NCBI RefSeq assembly: GCF_011303755.1 | Contig: NZ_CP049885.1 | Span: 1,346,001 to 1,410,000 of the forward strand | Length of the DNA stretch: 64,000 nucleotides | Direction of reading: 5' to 3' | Source of the DNA: Acidovorax sp. HDW3 | GTDB lineage: Bacteria > Pseudomonadota > Gammaproteobacteria > Burkholderiales > Burkholderiaceae_C | Shown here: piece after piece, positions 53,812 through 62,402 of the stretch | Layout of the letters: each line of letters starts with the position of its first letter | Position numbering within the stretch: position 1 is the first letter of the stretch | Notes under the pieces: generated by a model | What the model was told of the DNA's origin: nothing | The model's database searches: none | What the model saw: only the letters and a program-made list of their open reading frames with translations | Made by a program: the position numbers and the translations under genes

Positions 53812-54864
53812 TCAAGGCGTGAGGTCGACGCGCGTGTTTTTCGCGTGGTCGTCGATCAGACGCTCAAGCCTGTTTAACTGAGCCTTCTTCGCCTCGGCAA
53901 AATTCACGGGATGGAAGGGGTCTTCGCGGTTGTATGCCGCCTTCGGCCGATGCAGTGGTTCTTCGGCGGAAAGCCGGGCGAGAAATGATGCGCGCTCACT
54001 GAACTGATTGTCGATCTCCATCCGGCGGAAGAGCTTGCTGACATACGACCGCGCTTCGTCCTTGGCTTCCTTGACCACCACAGCCAGATCTGCGGCAAGT
54101 GCGTCGTCCTCATCCTGAAACAGGTCGAACATGCCAAGCACCTGGTGCAGCGACAGACGTGCCGCGATCTGGCTCACCTTCGCCAATCGCGACTCCAGCT
54201 CATTTCGGAACATGGGGACGTCCAGGCCGTCCTCGACCTCATACAGGTCGATCAGCTCGTCAGCCAGATGCTGCGCCGTTGACTTGGTCCTGCCGCTCGC
54301 GGTGTTCGCTCCTGCGAAGCGTGAGTCCCTGGCATCAAGGTCCATGACGAGACTGGTCAGAACCTCGGGCGTGGCGTGTCGAACCGCATCTCTGAAGGTT
54401 GTCTCGCTGGGCAGTCGTGAGGCCCTCGTTGCGGCGATCGTCGGCGAATTTTTGGTCAGCGCGCCAAGCCTTGCCTGCAGCGACTCTTTGACCTTCTGGC
54501 TGTTTCGGGATTGCAGGTTCCTGGGCAGACCGTCGATGAGGCCAATGAGTTCCTTGATCGCTCCGGAGGCGACGATGCAATCGCGCCAATTGCCAACCGT
54601 CTTGTCGCTGACCCCGAGAACGGATGCGATACCGTTGTCGGACAGGCCTTTGAGGATCTGGTACCTGACTGCTACGAACCAGAAATCGGTGAAGACCGCC
54701 AGTTGTCGCTCGCGATCGACATGCACACCGTACGAGGTGCTGAGAGTCCGCTTCACCGGGGCGACGGGCTTCGGGCTGGCCTGCCCTTTTGCGAGCGCGA
54801 CTTTTTTCGGAACGCCGCGGCTTGGTGGCTGTTTTTCGTTCCGAACTTTTGTCCCCGTTGTCAT
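53812..54864 (-). CDS. HTH-containing protein flanked by paired palindromes
   Basis: A 350-residue protein starting MTTGTKVRNEKQPPSRGVPK with a basic N-terminal tail. A helix-turn-helix-like stretch lies at about residues 70-95 (LKGLSDNGIASVLGVSDKTVGNWR). The rest is mostly helical and charged (ASRLPSETTFRDAV, HLADELIDLYEVEDG). I recognise no family. Identical spaced palindromes lie in its first codons and just past its stop, so it probably binds them, as an autoregulator or a partition-like protein. The ATG at 54864 is chosen because the longer frame crosses the divergent neighbour promoter. Confidence 0.6.
   Translation of the reverse strand: MTTGTKVRNEKQPPSRGVPKKVALAKGQASPKPVAPVKRTLSTSYGVHVDRERQLAVFTDFWFVAVRYQILKGLSDNGIASVLGVSDKTVGNWRDCIVASGAIKELIGLIDGLPRNLQSRNSQKVKESLQARLGALTKNSPTIAATRASRLPSETTFRDAVRHATPEVLTSLVMDLDARDSRFAGANTASGRTKSTAQHLADELIDLYEVEDGLDVPMFRNELESRLAKVSQIAARLSLHQVLGMFDLFQDEDDALAADLAVVVKEAKDEARSYVSKLFRRMEIDNQFSERASFLARLSAEEPLHRPKAAYNREDPFHPVNFAEAKKAQLNRLERLIDDHAKNTRVDLTP
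54806..54845. repeat. Spaced palindrome, copy 2 (TTCGGAACG-N22-CGTTCCGAA)
   Basis: TTCGGAACG at 54806-54814 and CGTTCCGAA at 54837-54845 have the same arms and 31-bp spacing as copy 1, but the 22 bases between the arms differ. This copy lies in codons 7-20 of the HTH gene. A lone half-site (TTCGGAAC) is at 54204-54211. Confidence 0.85.
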
Positions 54865-54901
54865 TTGAAATTGCCTTCGTCGATCAATTACTGGAGTTAT
54901 T

Positions 54902-55393
54902 TTGACGAAGAAAACCACTCAAACCGCAGCAACGGGCGGCAATTCGGAGCTCTTTTCCATTGCCATCTGCAAAGAGAACGCGGAGAGCCTGTCCGAAGCG
55001 CTGGCGCGCATTCAAGGGAGCGCCCACGCAGACATCCTCTGCGCTGATGACCTGCTGCATTTCGCTGGCGCAGCGGAGCGAAGACTGGAGAACGCCGGCA
55101 TCGCCGCAAGCTACCGCGCCGGCGCAATGCTGCATGTGACGCCAAGCGGGCCGAGCTGCACGGCGTACAAGTACGCCCGGCTCGGCACCGCTGTTCAGCT
55201 GGAGCGCAAAGCGTCCGCCTGGACATTGGTGCGTGCCTACCGGACCAAGGCGTGGCCACGCCAAATCGGCCGCCAGCAACTGACGATGACGCCACGGCAG
55301 AAGCTGCTCGTGCTGAAGAACACGATGAAAGCACATGGCATCACCGTGGCCGAAGCCAACGTGGCCGTCGCCATGATTGCGAAGGCAGTCTGA
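54902..55393 (+). CDS. Hypothetical protein, 163 residues
   Basis: TTG at 54902 follows CTGGAG at good distance, giving MTKKTTQTAATGG onward. The protein has a helical middle (AESLSEALARIQGSAHADILCADDLL) and a basic end (PRQIGRQQLTMTPRQKLLVLK). No family is recognised. It is divergent from the HTH protein with a 37-bp spacer, so both may respond to the palindrome-binding regulator. A DNA-linked role is only a guess from the charge. Confidence 0.55.
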   Translation: MTKKTTQTAATGGNSELFSIAICKENAESLSEALARIQGSAHADILCADDLLHFAGAAERRLENAGIAASYRAGAMLHVTPSGPSCTAYKYARLGTAVQLERKASAWTLVRAYRTKAWPRQIGRQQLTMTPRQKLLVLKNTMKAHGITVAEANVAVAMIAKAV

Positions 55394-55467
55394 CACCACA
55401 TTCGCGCTGATGGCCCGCCTCGGCGGGCCGACTGAAGCACCGCTTGACGTGGCGGAGAGCCAAGCCC

Positions 55468-56403
55468 TCAGCGAGGAGGCGGCGAGGTTCGTCCAAGTCC
55501 GGCGTCGAGCGCATCAGCCTGTGCCGCGAAGTCTGCGGGGCGCCGCTTGCGGAAGGCGTCCAGGTTGGTCAGCTTCCACCGCAGGGCTGGCAGTTGGGCG
55601 GCATGCTGGCAGTGCACGAGAGACCAATCCGGCGCTGCGCGCACCAGCCCGCTGAGAAATTGCCGGTGGGCCTGGGTCAGCCGGCCAGGCAGTGCCTGGC
55701 GCAACTGGGCCCGAACCTCCAGCAGTGTCTCCAACGGGCAGTGCACCTCGGTCATGCCGACGAAGGCACGCTCGTACTCGGCCGCGATGTCTTTGTCATT
55801 GCCAAACAGCACTTCGTGCGGTGGCCGGTTGTGGCCGGCCAGGTAGAGAACGAAACACTCGACCATGCCGTCAGTAAGGCCGCCGGCTTCGAAGAGCTGC
55901 CAGACGTCGAACAGGTCGCGCGGGTGCTGCCGGTCCAGGGCGGCCACCAGCTTGCCCGCGTACAACTCGTCGTGCGCGAGGATGGGCGCATCGAATTCGA
56001 CACCGAAGAGATCGCTGGTCCTGGCGCTCAGCGGTTTGCGCTCCACCGGCAGCACCGTGCCACGGAAGACGACGTTCACTTCGATCTTGACCTGGCTGGT
56101 GTCGTTCTCGACGATCAGCTTGGTATCGGCCAGATCCTTGCTGCGGATCAGACGGGTCTGCAGGCCCAGCGGGCCGACCCGCTGCGCGATGGCGGCCAGC
56201 TCGTCATTGATCGCGGCCAGTGCTGCGTCGCGTGGCACGTCCCAGGGGCGAAACACCACATCGATGTCGACCGACAGGCGAGGCATGTCCTGCACGAACA
56301 GGTTGATCGCCGTGCCGCCCTTCATTGCGAAGATGTCGTTGGCGAAGACCTCTGGGGCAACGGACAGCAACAGGCGGACGGTGTCGGCGTAGTTTTTATC
56401 CAT
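55468..56403 (-). CDS. AbiEii-type nucleotidyltransferase toxin
   Basis: A 311-residue toxin of the AbiEii/AbiGii family. The nucleotidyltransferase motif is MKGGTAINLF (Gly29-Gly30) with RLSVDIDVVF (Asp46, Asp48). KIEVNVVFRG and the substrate-fold segment YAGKLVAALDRQHPRDLFDVW follow, all typical. AbiEii toxins are held in check by AbiEi and can abort phage infection. It overlaps the antitoxin stop by 8 bp. The usual order, antitoxin first, is kept. Confidence 0.9.
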   Translation of the reverse strand: MDKNYADTVRLLLSVAPEVFANDIFAMKGGTAINLFVQDMPRLSVDIDVVFRPWDVPRDAALAAINDELAAIAQRVGPLGLQTRLIRSKDLADTKLIVENDTSQVKIEVNVVFRGTVLPVERKPLSARTSDLFGVEFDAPILAHDELYAGKLVAALDRQHPRDLFDVWQLFEAGGLTDGMVECFVLYLAGHNRPPHEVLFGNDKDIAAEYERAFVGMTEVHCPLETLLEVRAQLRQALPGRLTQAHRQFLSGLVRAAPDWSLVHCQHAAQLPALRWKLTNLDAFRKRRPADFAAQADALDAGLGRTSPPPR

Positions 56404-57154
56404 GGGGTTTCAGGCTCAGAAGGGTGCCATCGGCGAGCCGGCTCATCCAGCGCTTGTCACTGCCGGTGCGCAACGGATGCCGCGCCACCAGATCATCCAC
56501 ATCCACCACCCCGGTTTCGCGCGCCCAGGTGAGGAACAGCCGCACGGCCTTGACGCTGGTGCAGCAGGACAGCAGTTGGCCCAGCAGCTCCTTGCGCGGC
56601 GAGCGCAGGCCATCGAAAACGTTGCGGGCCTCTTCCAGGCTCTGCTTCGTGCCAGCGTCGTACAGCAGCTCCAGCACAGCGCGCTCGGGAAACGACACCC
56701 GCAAGCCATCAGGCAGGCCGGGTGGCGTGCCCAGCGTCTTGCTGTCCAGCGAGGCGTCCGGCCAGTCGAACAGGCGTGTGTGGACGTAGCGCGCCGGGAA
56801 GCGCGAGGTGAACCACTCGGGCGTGGTGTAGCGAGCCTCGCCCCACAGCACCAAGGTGTCGCGGCTACCCAGGTTGTGCCGCACGCCCTGCACTGCCAAT
56901 GCGCTCTTGCCGCCGACATGCATGCCGGGCACGCGCTGCTGCAGGAACTTCAGCGCCCCATACACCCCGTAGTCGTCATTGGGAAAGGCGTAGACGCCCT
57001 GCGCCAGGCGAACCAGCCAGCCGCCCTCCGCATAGCGCGCGGCGAGCTGAGGCGACACGCCCAGCGTTGCCAGCGTGGCCAGATCGAACGGCGCTCCTCG
57101 GGGAAGCTCGGTCTGCAACCGCTTGATTAGCTGATGCCTTGAATTTTCACTCAT
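56396..57154 (-). CDS. AbiEi-type antitoxin
   Basis: A 252-residue transcription-repressor antitoxin. The N-terminal winged-helix region (LIKRLQTELPRGAPFDLATLATLG) is followed by the family segment LVRLAQGVYAFPNDDYG. The middle part contains HVGGKSALAVQGVRHNLG and the C-terminal half VSFPERAVLELLYDAG. It starts with ATG at 57154 (MSENSRHQL). An upstream in-frame TTG would add six residues. Family members bind inverted repeats in their promoter; I see no certain pair here. Confidence 0.88.
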   Translation of the reverse strand: MSENSRHQLIKRLQTELPRGAPFDLATLATLGVSPQLAARYAEGGWLVRLAQGVYAFPNDDYGVYGALKFLQQRVPGMHVGGKSALAVQGVRHNLGSRDTLVLWGEARYTTPEWFTSRFPARYVHTRLFDWPDASLDSKTLGTPPGLPDGLRVSFPERAVLELLYDAGTKQSLEEARNVFDGLRSPRKELLGQLLSCCTSVKAVRLFLTWARETGVVDVDDLVARHPLRTGSDKRWMSRLADGTLLSLKPHG

Positions 57155-57677
57155 AAAATAAAAATAGCACAAAATTCAATCAACACCTAGATCGCACGCT
57201 TGATATTCGCATGAAAATTCGCCTATGGAGCTATTTTTGGAGCTGAATCCAATCAGGGCGCCATACATCGACTCAGCGCCGCCGCGACTTTCGACGACGG
57301 TCCATTCAGCCCTCCGGTGCGCGTTGCAAAAATACATCAGCTCCGATTTCGCAGAAACGCGCATTTCTTGACCTGCGGTGCGGTGTATCCAGATACTGGC
57401 AACGTCCCTGAGCGAAAAAGAGTCTGACGCGGCAATGTGGGTGCACGGATCGCAGCAGGCAGTAACGGGACTTCACTAGTGCACTGACGACATCAGGGGT
57501 AGCCCCCTGATCCATGACGGAGCCCGGCGAACAAGATCTCCCGGGGCAGTGGACGGTCGGACATCGATAGATCCGGTTCGTGTCCCCTAATTCTGGGTAG
57601 GGGGACCAGGCGCGCGAAGTTGCGACGAACGGTGACCCGGTTCTTTTCCCCTCGGGGAATTCGAACCCTGGATCACC
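57155..57677. other. 523-bp non-coding stretch with hairpins
   Basis: No gene is convincing here; a 62-residue minus frame (57176-57364) has no ribosome site. GTCCCC and GGGGAC arms flank a T-rich loop at about 57581-57606. A larger imperfect hairpin runs 57631-57677, with GGTGA paired to TCACC at the ends and CCCC to GGGG near the loop. It stops right at the ATG of the next gene, so it could control translation or mark an RNA. Confidence 0.5.
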
Positions 57678-58067
57678 ATGCACGATTGCCAAAAGTCCGT
57701 CGGCGCCACCAGCCGTACCCTCGCCGCAGCACAGTTCCACGTCGGCAAATCGCGCGACAACCCGGAGCCAGCGTCTCCTCGCCAAGGTTTCTGCACGCCG
57801 GAGAAAACACGCGCTGAAAACCTTCAAGATGAGGTGGAGCGCCGTCTCGAGTGGACGTTGACCCAACTGCTCGACCACGCAGCCGGTGGCGTCGACCACC
57901 AAAACGAAGCGCAGTTCAACCTGATCGCACAGTTCCACGGACAACTTCTGCTGCTCGACGAAAAGGCGCGCGAAGGAGGCGACCCTGACCACCAGGAAAA
58001 GCTGTTCGCACGCGCTGCCGTCACCTTCACGCTGATGAACGCAGCGCTGCCGGAGGTGGCACTGTGA
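57678..58067 (+). CDS. Hypothetical protein coupled to the PrtN-like gene
   Basis: A 129-residue protein, MHDCQKSVGATSRTLAAAQF onward. The C-terminal 85 residues are helical and acidic (NLQDEVERRLEWTLTQLLDH, QFNLIAQFHGQLLLLDEKAR). The GTG of the next gene overlaps its stop by four bases. The ATG at 57678 has no good ribosome site and is preceded at once by a hairpin, so translation may be controlled. I know no family. Confidence 0.55.
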   Translation: MHDCQKSVGATSRTLAAAQFHVGKSRDNPEPASPRQGFCTPEKTRAENLQDEVERRLEWTLTQLLDHAAGGVDHQNEAQFNLIAQFHGQLLLLDEKAREGGDPDHQEKLFARAAVTFTLMNAALPEVAL

Positions 58068-58318
58068 ACACCGCGTTCGCACTCATGGCCGTCTTCGATG
58101 GCCCCACCGTGTCGCTGGATCGCATCTGCGTCGACTACCTCGGGCTCAGCCGGCAGGAGGCGATGCGGCAAGCGGCACAGGGCGAGTTGCCTCTTCCCGT
58201 GTTCCGGCTCAACAAGTCTCAGAAGGCGCCTTACGTCATCCATGTCGGCGATCTGGCGAAACTGATCGACAAGGCCAGGGAACAGGCTGAAGAGACGTGG
58301 AAGCGATGCCAGGTGTGA
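58064..58318 (+). CDS. PrtN-family activator-like protein
   Basis: An 84-residue protein that matches the pyocin activator PrtN layout. It begins MNTAFALMAVFDGPTVSLDR, then has ICVDYLGLSRQEAMRQAAQG, the segment LPLPVFRLNKSQKAPYVIHV and the ending DLAKLIDKAREQAEE. In Pseudomonas PrtN activates pyocin genes after DNA damage. No pyocin or phage tail genes are in this element, so it may act on element genes. It starts GTG inside the stop of the preceding gene. Confidence 0.8.
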   Translation: MNTAFALMAVFDGPTVSLDRICVDYLGLSRQEAMRQAAQGELPLPVFRLNKSQKAPYVIHVGDLAKLIDKAREQAEETWKRCQV

Positions 58319-58518
58319 ACGGGCGTGGGGGGGGGCGCTCCGCGCGCTCGACCAGACTGATGAGCAATATGGCCTTCGCAAATTCAGACGGATGACGACC
58401 ATCTGCCAAGTGCAGGCGAGAGGGGGATCGACTCCGCATTTACACTCGACCTCGTTGTGTGTTTTTCTCTGTCTTACGCCACAGCGCGCCAAGCCAGACG
58501 AGTTGGGAGGAATCGAAT

Positions 58519-58812
58519 ATGGCGTTTCTAAAAGGCCTGGACGATCTGCAGAAAACCTTGTCCGAGGCGCAGCGAGCACTTGAGGCTGTCAACGGCGAGC
58601 TCGGCACCTTGTCCTTCAATCCAGAGGATCCTGGGAGCGTCGAAGCTGCGATCGCCGAGTCCGAGCGGTTGGTCGACGAGCGACTGGGCAAGTACGCCAA
58701 CAACTCAATCGTCGGGCCACTGATGGTCCAAATGAAGCAGTCGTTCAGGACTGCTGTGATCGAGAAGGCAGCTGAGGCACGGTTGAAGGGAGATGCGTCA
58801 GATGGTGAATAG
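58519..58812 (+). CDS. Hypothetical protein of an unknown two-gene unit
   Basis: A 97-residue helical protein from the ATG at 58519, which follows GGAGGAATCGAAT. It contains LDDLQKTLSEAQRALEAVNG and ESERLVDERLGKYANNSIVG, likely a coiled coil. Its end overlaps the start of the next gene. No family is recognised. The spacer 58319-58518 shows nothing certain. Confidence 0.65.
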   Translation: MAFLKGLDDLQKTLSEAQRALEAVNGELGTLSFNPEDPGSVEAAIAESERLVDERLGKYANNSIVGPLMVQMKQSFRTAVIEKAAEARLKGDASDGE

Positions 58813-59611
58813 AGATGTCCTGTTCAAGCGGATTAACAACGCCTTGTTTGACATGCAAGCGGCAACGTCGCAGACCTTCGAGCAGCACTTCCTGACCTAT
58901 GCCCGACTCTTTACGGATTCATCTCTCCAAGCCCTGAACGAACAGCTGACCGCCAACCTCGATGTTGACCAGTTTCTGGAAGTCAGTTCCCGGTCGCAGG
59001 GCAGCATGGTCGGTTCGGCCCGTCTCGCTTGGCCTGAGAGCGCGGATCAGGTGCTCGGCCTGCGGTTCTTGTTGGTTCAGAAGTTTGCGCGTGAACCGCA
59101 GGGCTTGTTGAATTTCGCGCACACCTATTACACGGTTGGGCGCAACCTCACTGGCGAACTGCATAGCCTGACCCGTCAGTTGCTAATCCCCTTCGCCCGC
59201 GACTACAAGGACTATGTGATGGCTATTGAGCAATCGGAAGGGGCGGCGTCCGCGGGCAGCGTCGAAGGCGGCACTGCGCACCTGCCTACACAGATCACTT
59301 ATCACATCAACGGAAACAATGCTCGAGTGAACCACCAGTCGGTGGACAACTCGGTCAACTCAGTGACGATTAACAGCACGGTGATGAACTGCATCCGTGA
59401 ACTACGAGAAGAGGTTCAAAGGGCGTCGCTCTCCGAGGAGCAACGGACCTCAGCCGTGGAAGTGGTCGATGAGATCGAGTCACAGATTGCTTCCGGAAAG
59501 CCCAAGCGTGCGATCCTAGCCCCGCTGCTGGCATCACTGCCCGCTATGGAGTCGATCACGACAATCAGCAACAACTTGCTGGAAGCTCTGAAGACGACCG
59601 GGATCCTCTAA
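58802..59611 (+). CDS. Hypothetical protein of an unknown two-gene unit, larger partner
   Basis: About 269 residues from the ATG at 58802 (MVNRDVLFKR); an ATG three codons upstream is possible but sits too close to the ribosome site. Residues about 165-200 hold an Asn/Val-rich stretch (HINGNNARVNHQSVDNSVNS) of the kind seen as a beta-rich linker in some abortive-infection and effector proteins. The C-terminal region is helical (LREEVQRASLSEEQR, EIESQIASGKPKRAIL). Overlap with the preceding gene implies joint action. I cannot name the family; a defence role is only suggested by context. Confidence 0.65.
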   Translation: MVNRDVLFKRINNALFDMQAATSQTFEQHFLTYARLFTDSSLQALNEQLTANLDVDQFLEVSSRSQGSMVGSARLAWPESADQVLGLRFLLVQKFAREPQGLLNFAHTYYTVGRNLTGELHSLTRQLLIPFARDYKDYVMAIEQSEGAASAGSVEGGTAHLPTQITYHINGNNARVNHQSVDNSVNSVTINSTVMNCIRELREEVQRASLSEEQRTSAVEVVDEIESQIASGKPKRAILAPLLASLPAMESITTISNNLLEALKTTGIL

Positions 59612-59665
59612 GCGCTCAGCGCCAGAGATCCCGATCGGTGCTCTATTCGGCGGAGACCGTACTAG

Positions 59666-59938
59666 CTATACCGATCCGGCGCCGTCGTCAGTTACGGGCT
59701 CAATACGGTATCCGCGCTGCCGCTCGAATTCGCGGTGCTGCGCGGAAACTTCCGCGTCCTCGAAGTTGCCTGCGACGGCGTCATCCACCCCATTGCCGTC
59801 GAGGCCCGGCAGTCCACCGATCATGCCGCCCCAAGCTTGGTGTTCCTGGCTCTCGCCCACGAATGGCAGCAGGTAGGCGTCCAGAATGCCCTTGCCCGGC
59901 GTAGCGATCTCGGCTCTCAGTGCAGTCAGGTAACCCAT
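59666..59938 (-). CDS. Hypothetical protein, 90 residues
   Basis: From the ATG at 59938, MGYLTALRAEIATPGKGILD onward. The rest is Gly and Asp rich (GGMIGGLPGLDGNGVDDAV) and ends in REFERQRGYRIEPV. A weak AGG precedes the start. The frame has plausible composition and no overlap with stronger genes, but no family is known. The flanking bases 59612-59665 show nothing. Confidence 0.4.
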   Translation of the reverse strand: MGYLTALRAEIATPGKGILDAYLLPFVGESQEHQAWGGMIGGLPGLDGNGVDDAVAGNFEDAEVSAQHREFERQRGYRIEPVTDDGAGSV

Positions 59939-60036
59939 GCACCTGTTTTCTTGGTTAAATGGCCTCGGTTTGACCCGACGAATGTCCAAGCTCGCGGCTG
60001 GCAATCAAGAGAACGATGCCCTGTAGTCAGCCTCAC

Positions 60037-60546
60037 TCAGGGAATCGCCGACATGGGCAAGAACATGGGCGACGGCGCGGGGCTCTTGTCGCCCTCCAGC
60101 GGCACAAAGCCCAGCTTCTGATAGAAACCGAACGCTCCCGCGTCGGCATCCAGGTACAGGCCGTAACTCCCGATGTTCTGCGCCCCGACTTTCACGATGT
60201 CCAGCGCATGGTTCATGAGCTGCAAGCCAAGCCCCTGGCCTGCGTCGGCATGGTGAACCCCCAGCATGATCAAGCGGACACAGGGAATAGCTTTGGGGAG
60301 CCCGCCACGCTGCAGGGTACCCAGCGCCGACAGCGCAATGGTGTGGCTGGCGATCGTGAAGAAGCCGGCGAATCGCTGCGTGGTCCCATCGTCCTCCAGT
60401 AGCACGTAGGCCACGCTCAGACCTTGTTTGACCTGCTTCCTGAGCGAGTCCTTGACAAACTTGTTGATGACGGCGTGCCGGCAATCGAACTGGTTGTAGC
60501 CCTCATACTTCGCCCCAGGATCGAAGCGAGTGATGAAAAAGCTCAT
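60037..60546 (-). CDS. GNAT-family acetyltransferase toxin (TacT/AtaT-like)
   Basis: A 169-residue GNAT protein. Acetyl-CoA-binding region is GVHHADAGQGLGLQLMNHAL (the Q-G-L-G turn), and the C-terminal GLYLDADAGAFGFYQKLGF is typical of toxin acetyltransferases that modify aminoacyl-tRNA. The gene overlaps the DUF1778 antitoxin by four bases, as in TacAT pairs. It lies near the right end and likely stabilises the element. Confidence 0.9.
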   Translation of the reverse strand: MSFFITRFDPGAKYEGYNQFDCRHAVINKFVKDSLRKQVKQGLSVAYVLLEDDGTTQRFAGFFTIASHTIALSALGTLQRGGLPKAIPCVRLIMLGVHHADAGQGLGLQLMNHALDIVKVGAQNIGSYGLYLDADAGAFGFYQKLGFVPLEGDKSPAPSPMFLPMSAIP

Positions 60547-60824
60547 TCACGCACTTTCAAGCGGGGCGTGCGGCGCAGTTCCTTCATGGCCTCGGTCGGA
60601 GCAACCGGCGTCTGCAGCACGCTGGCCAACTGCGCCTGCCCCTGCACCGAGAGCTGGATGGAGGTGTGGTCGAGCAGGATCGCACGCGCCTTTTCCATGG
60701 CGGTCGACAGCATGAAGGACGACAGGTCCATGCCGCCCAGGACGGCGGCCTTGCTCAGCAGCTCCTTGGCTTCCTTGGTGGTCTTGAGCTCCATGCGAGC
60801 ATCTTTGAGTGCGAGCGCGCCCAT
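60543..60824 (-). CDS. DUF1778 antitoxin
   Basis: A 93-residue antitoxin of the DUF1778 ribbon-helix-helix family. LKTTKEAKELLSKAAVLGG, LSSFMLSTAMEKARAIL and a C-terminal toxin-binding tail are visible. It starts ATG at 60824 behind CTAGGAGAACCGAC. It is encoded upstream of its GNAT toxin and probably represses the pair through the palindrome in its promoter. Confidence 0.88.
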   Translation of the reverse strand: MGALALKDARMELKTTKEAKELLSKAAVLGGMDLSSFMLSTAMEKARAILLDHTSIQLSVQGQAQLASVLQTPVAPTEAMKELRRTPRLKVRE

Positions 60825-60847
60825 GTCGGTTCTCCTAGTACAGGCCT

Positions 60848-60878
60848 CGTATCATACGGATATCAGCCGTACAGTCAA
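60848..60878 (-). promoter_or_regulatory. Promoter and operator of the DUF1778/GNAT pair
   Basis: On the minus strand TTGACT (60873-60878) and TATGAT (60851-60856) are separated by 16 bp, a good sigma-70 promoter. The palindrome CGTATCATACG (60848-60858) covers the -10 element and fits autorepression. Confidence 0.65.
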
Positions 60879-60943
60879 GTCATCCTTGAGCACGCTGGAC
60901 TGGCATCCCCGCCGACGCTTCAGGCGCTGACGACCTTTTGGAA

Positions 60944-61028
60944 AGTGCAACTCGGCCCCGAACTCAAGCGCTTTTCTGCACATTCAGTGCAACGAAAATG
61001 CAACGACTCCAAACGAATAGTTGCAACA
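60944..61028. repeat. Right-end GTGCAAC/TGCAAC motif cluster
   Basis: GTGCAAC at 60945 and 60987, ATGCAAC at 60998 and the palindromic GTTGCAAC at 61020 match the motif that clusters by the integrase gene at the other end. They are candidate arm-type sites for Int or Xis. Confidence 0.6.
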
Positions 61029-61049
61029 CGTTGATTTGTCTATGATTTT

Positions 61050-61118
61050 TTAAGACGCCGTCCAGTCGAGCATGGGGGCGACGGACAGGCGCGGGTAGGG
61101 CGGTTCAGGGGTGCGCAT
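61050..61118 (-). pseudogene. dusA: Severed original dusA 5' end, 22 codons
   Basis: From the ATG at 61118 the minus strand reads [20 protein letters not shown], then two element-encoded codons and a stop at 61050-61052. This is the native dusA N-terminus cut off by integration; the remaining gene continues at 33698 and below. It keeps its own upstream region, so a short peptide may still be made. It proves the integration site and direction. Confidence 0.88.
61060..61085 (-). other. attR: Right attachment junction
   Basis: Reads GTCCAGTCGAGCATGGGGGC then GACGGA, 22 of 26 bases identical to the left junction. The bases from 61065 on are original chromosomal dusA; those before GTCCA (61060-61064) belong to the element. 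Confidence 0.8.
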
Positions 61119-61345
61119 TCACAGGTATCAGGGCGGGAGGCAGGGCGCGATTGTCCCGCATCCCGATAACTGCTGCCCGGCGCAGGAGGAAAGGCTGCGT
61201 GGGGTTATGGCAGTTGAGGTATATTTTTCGCCCTGTTCATGCGCGCAGGTTGGATGCTTTCCCCTTGGCTGCTGCGCGCTGCCCCTTATTCTTCTTGTCG
61301 CCACCGCAAGGCCAGCGCCGGGCGGTGGCGTTTTGCATTGGCACC
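61119..61345 (+). promoter_or_regulatory. metN leader with attenuator-like hairpin
   Basis: This spacer once held the divergent dusA and metN promoters. A perfect 9-bp stem (CGCCACCGC at 61299-61307 and GCGGTGGCG at 61322-61330) is followed by TTTT and then the metN ATG 12 bp later, like an intrinsic terminator placed to block metN. Methionine transport genes are often controlled by leaders, but I do not recognise a known riboswitch class here. No gene is seen. Confidence 0.45.
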
Positions 61346-62392
<1,047 letters not shown>

Positions 62393-62402
62393 GGGCAGGG
62401 CA

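Noticed and set aside
57176-57364. 62-codon minus frame upstream of the AbiE-like pair
   Set aside because: No ribosome site, and it occupies the promoter side of the antitoxin gene.
57631-57677. tRNA gene suggested by GGTTCGAATTCC on the minus strand
   Set aside because: Only a T-loop-like piece is present; no anticodon stem, D-loop or acceptor pairing can be drawn. The bases fit a simple hairpin better.
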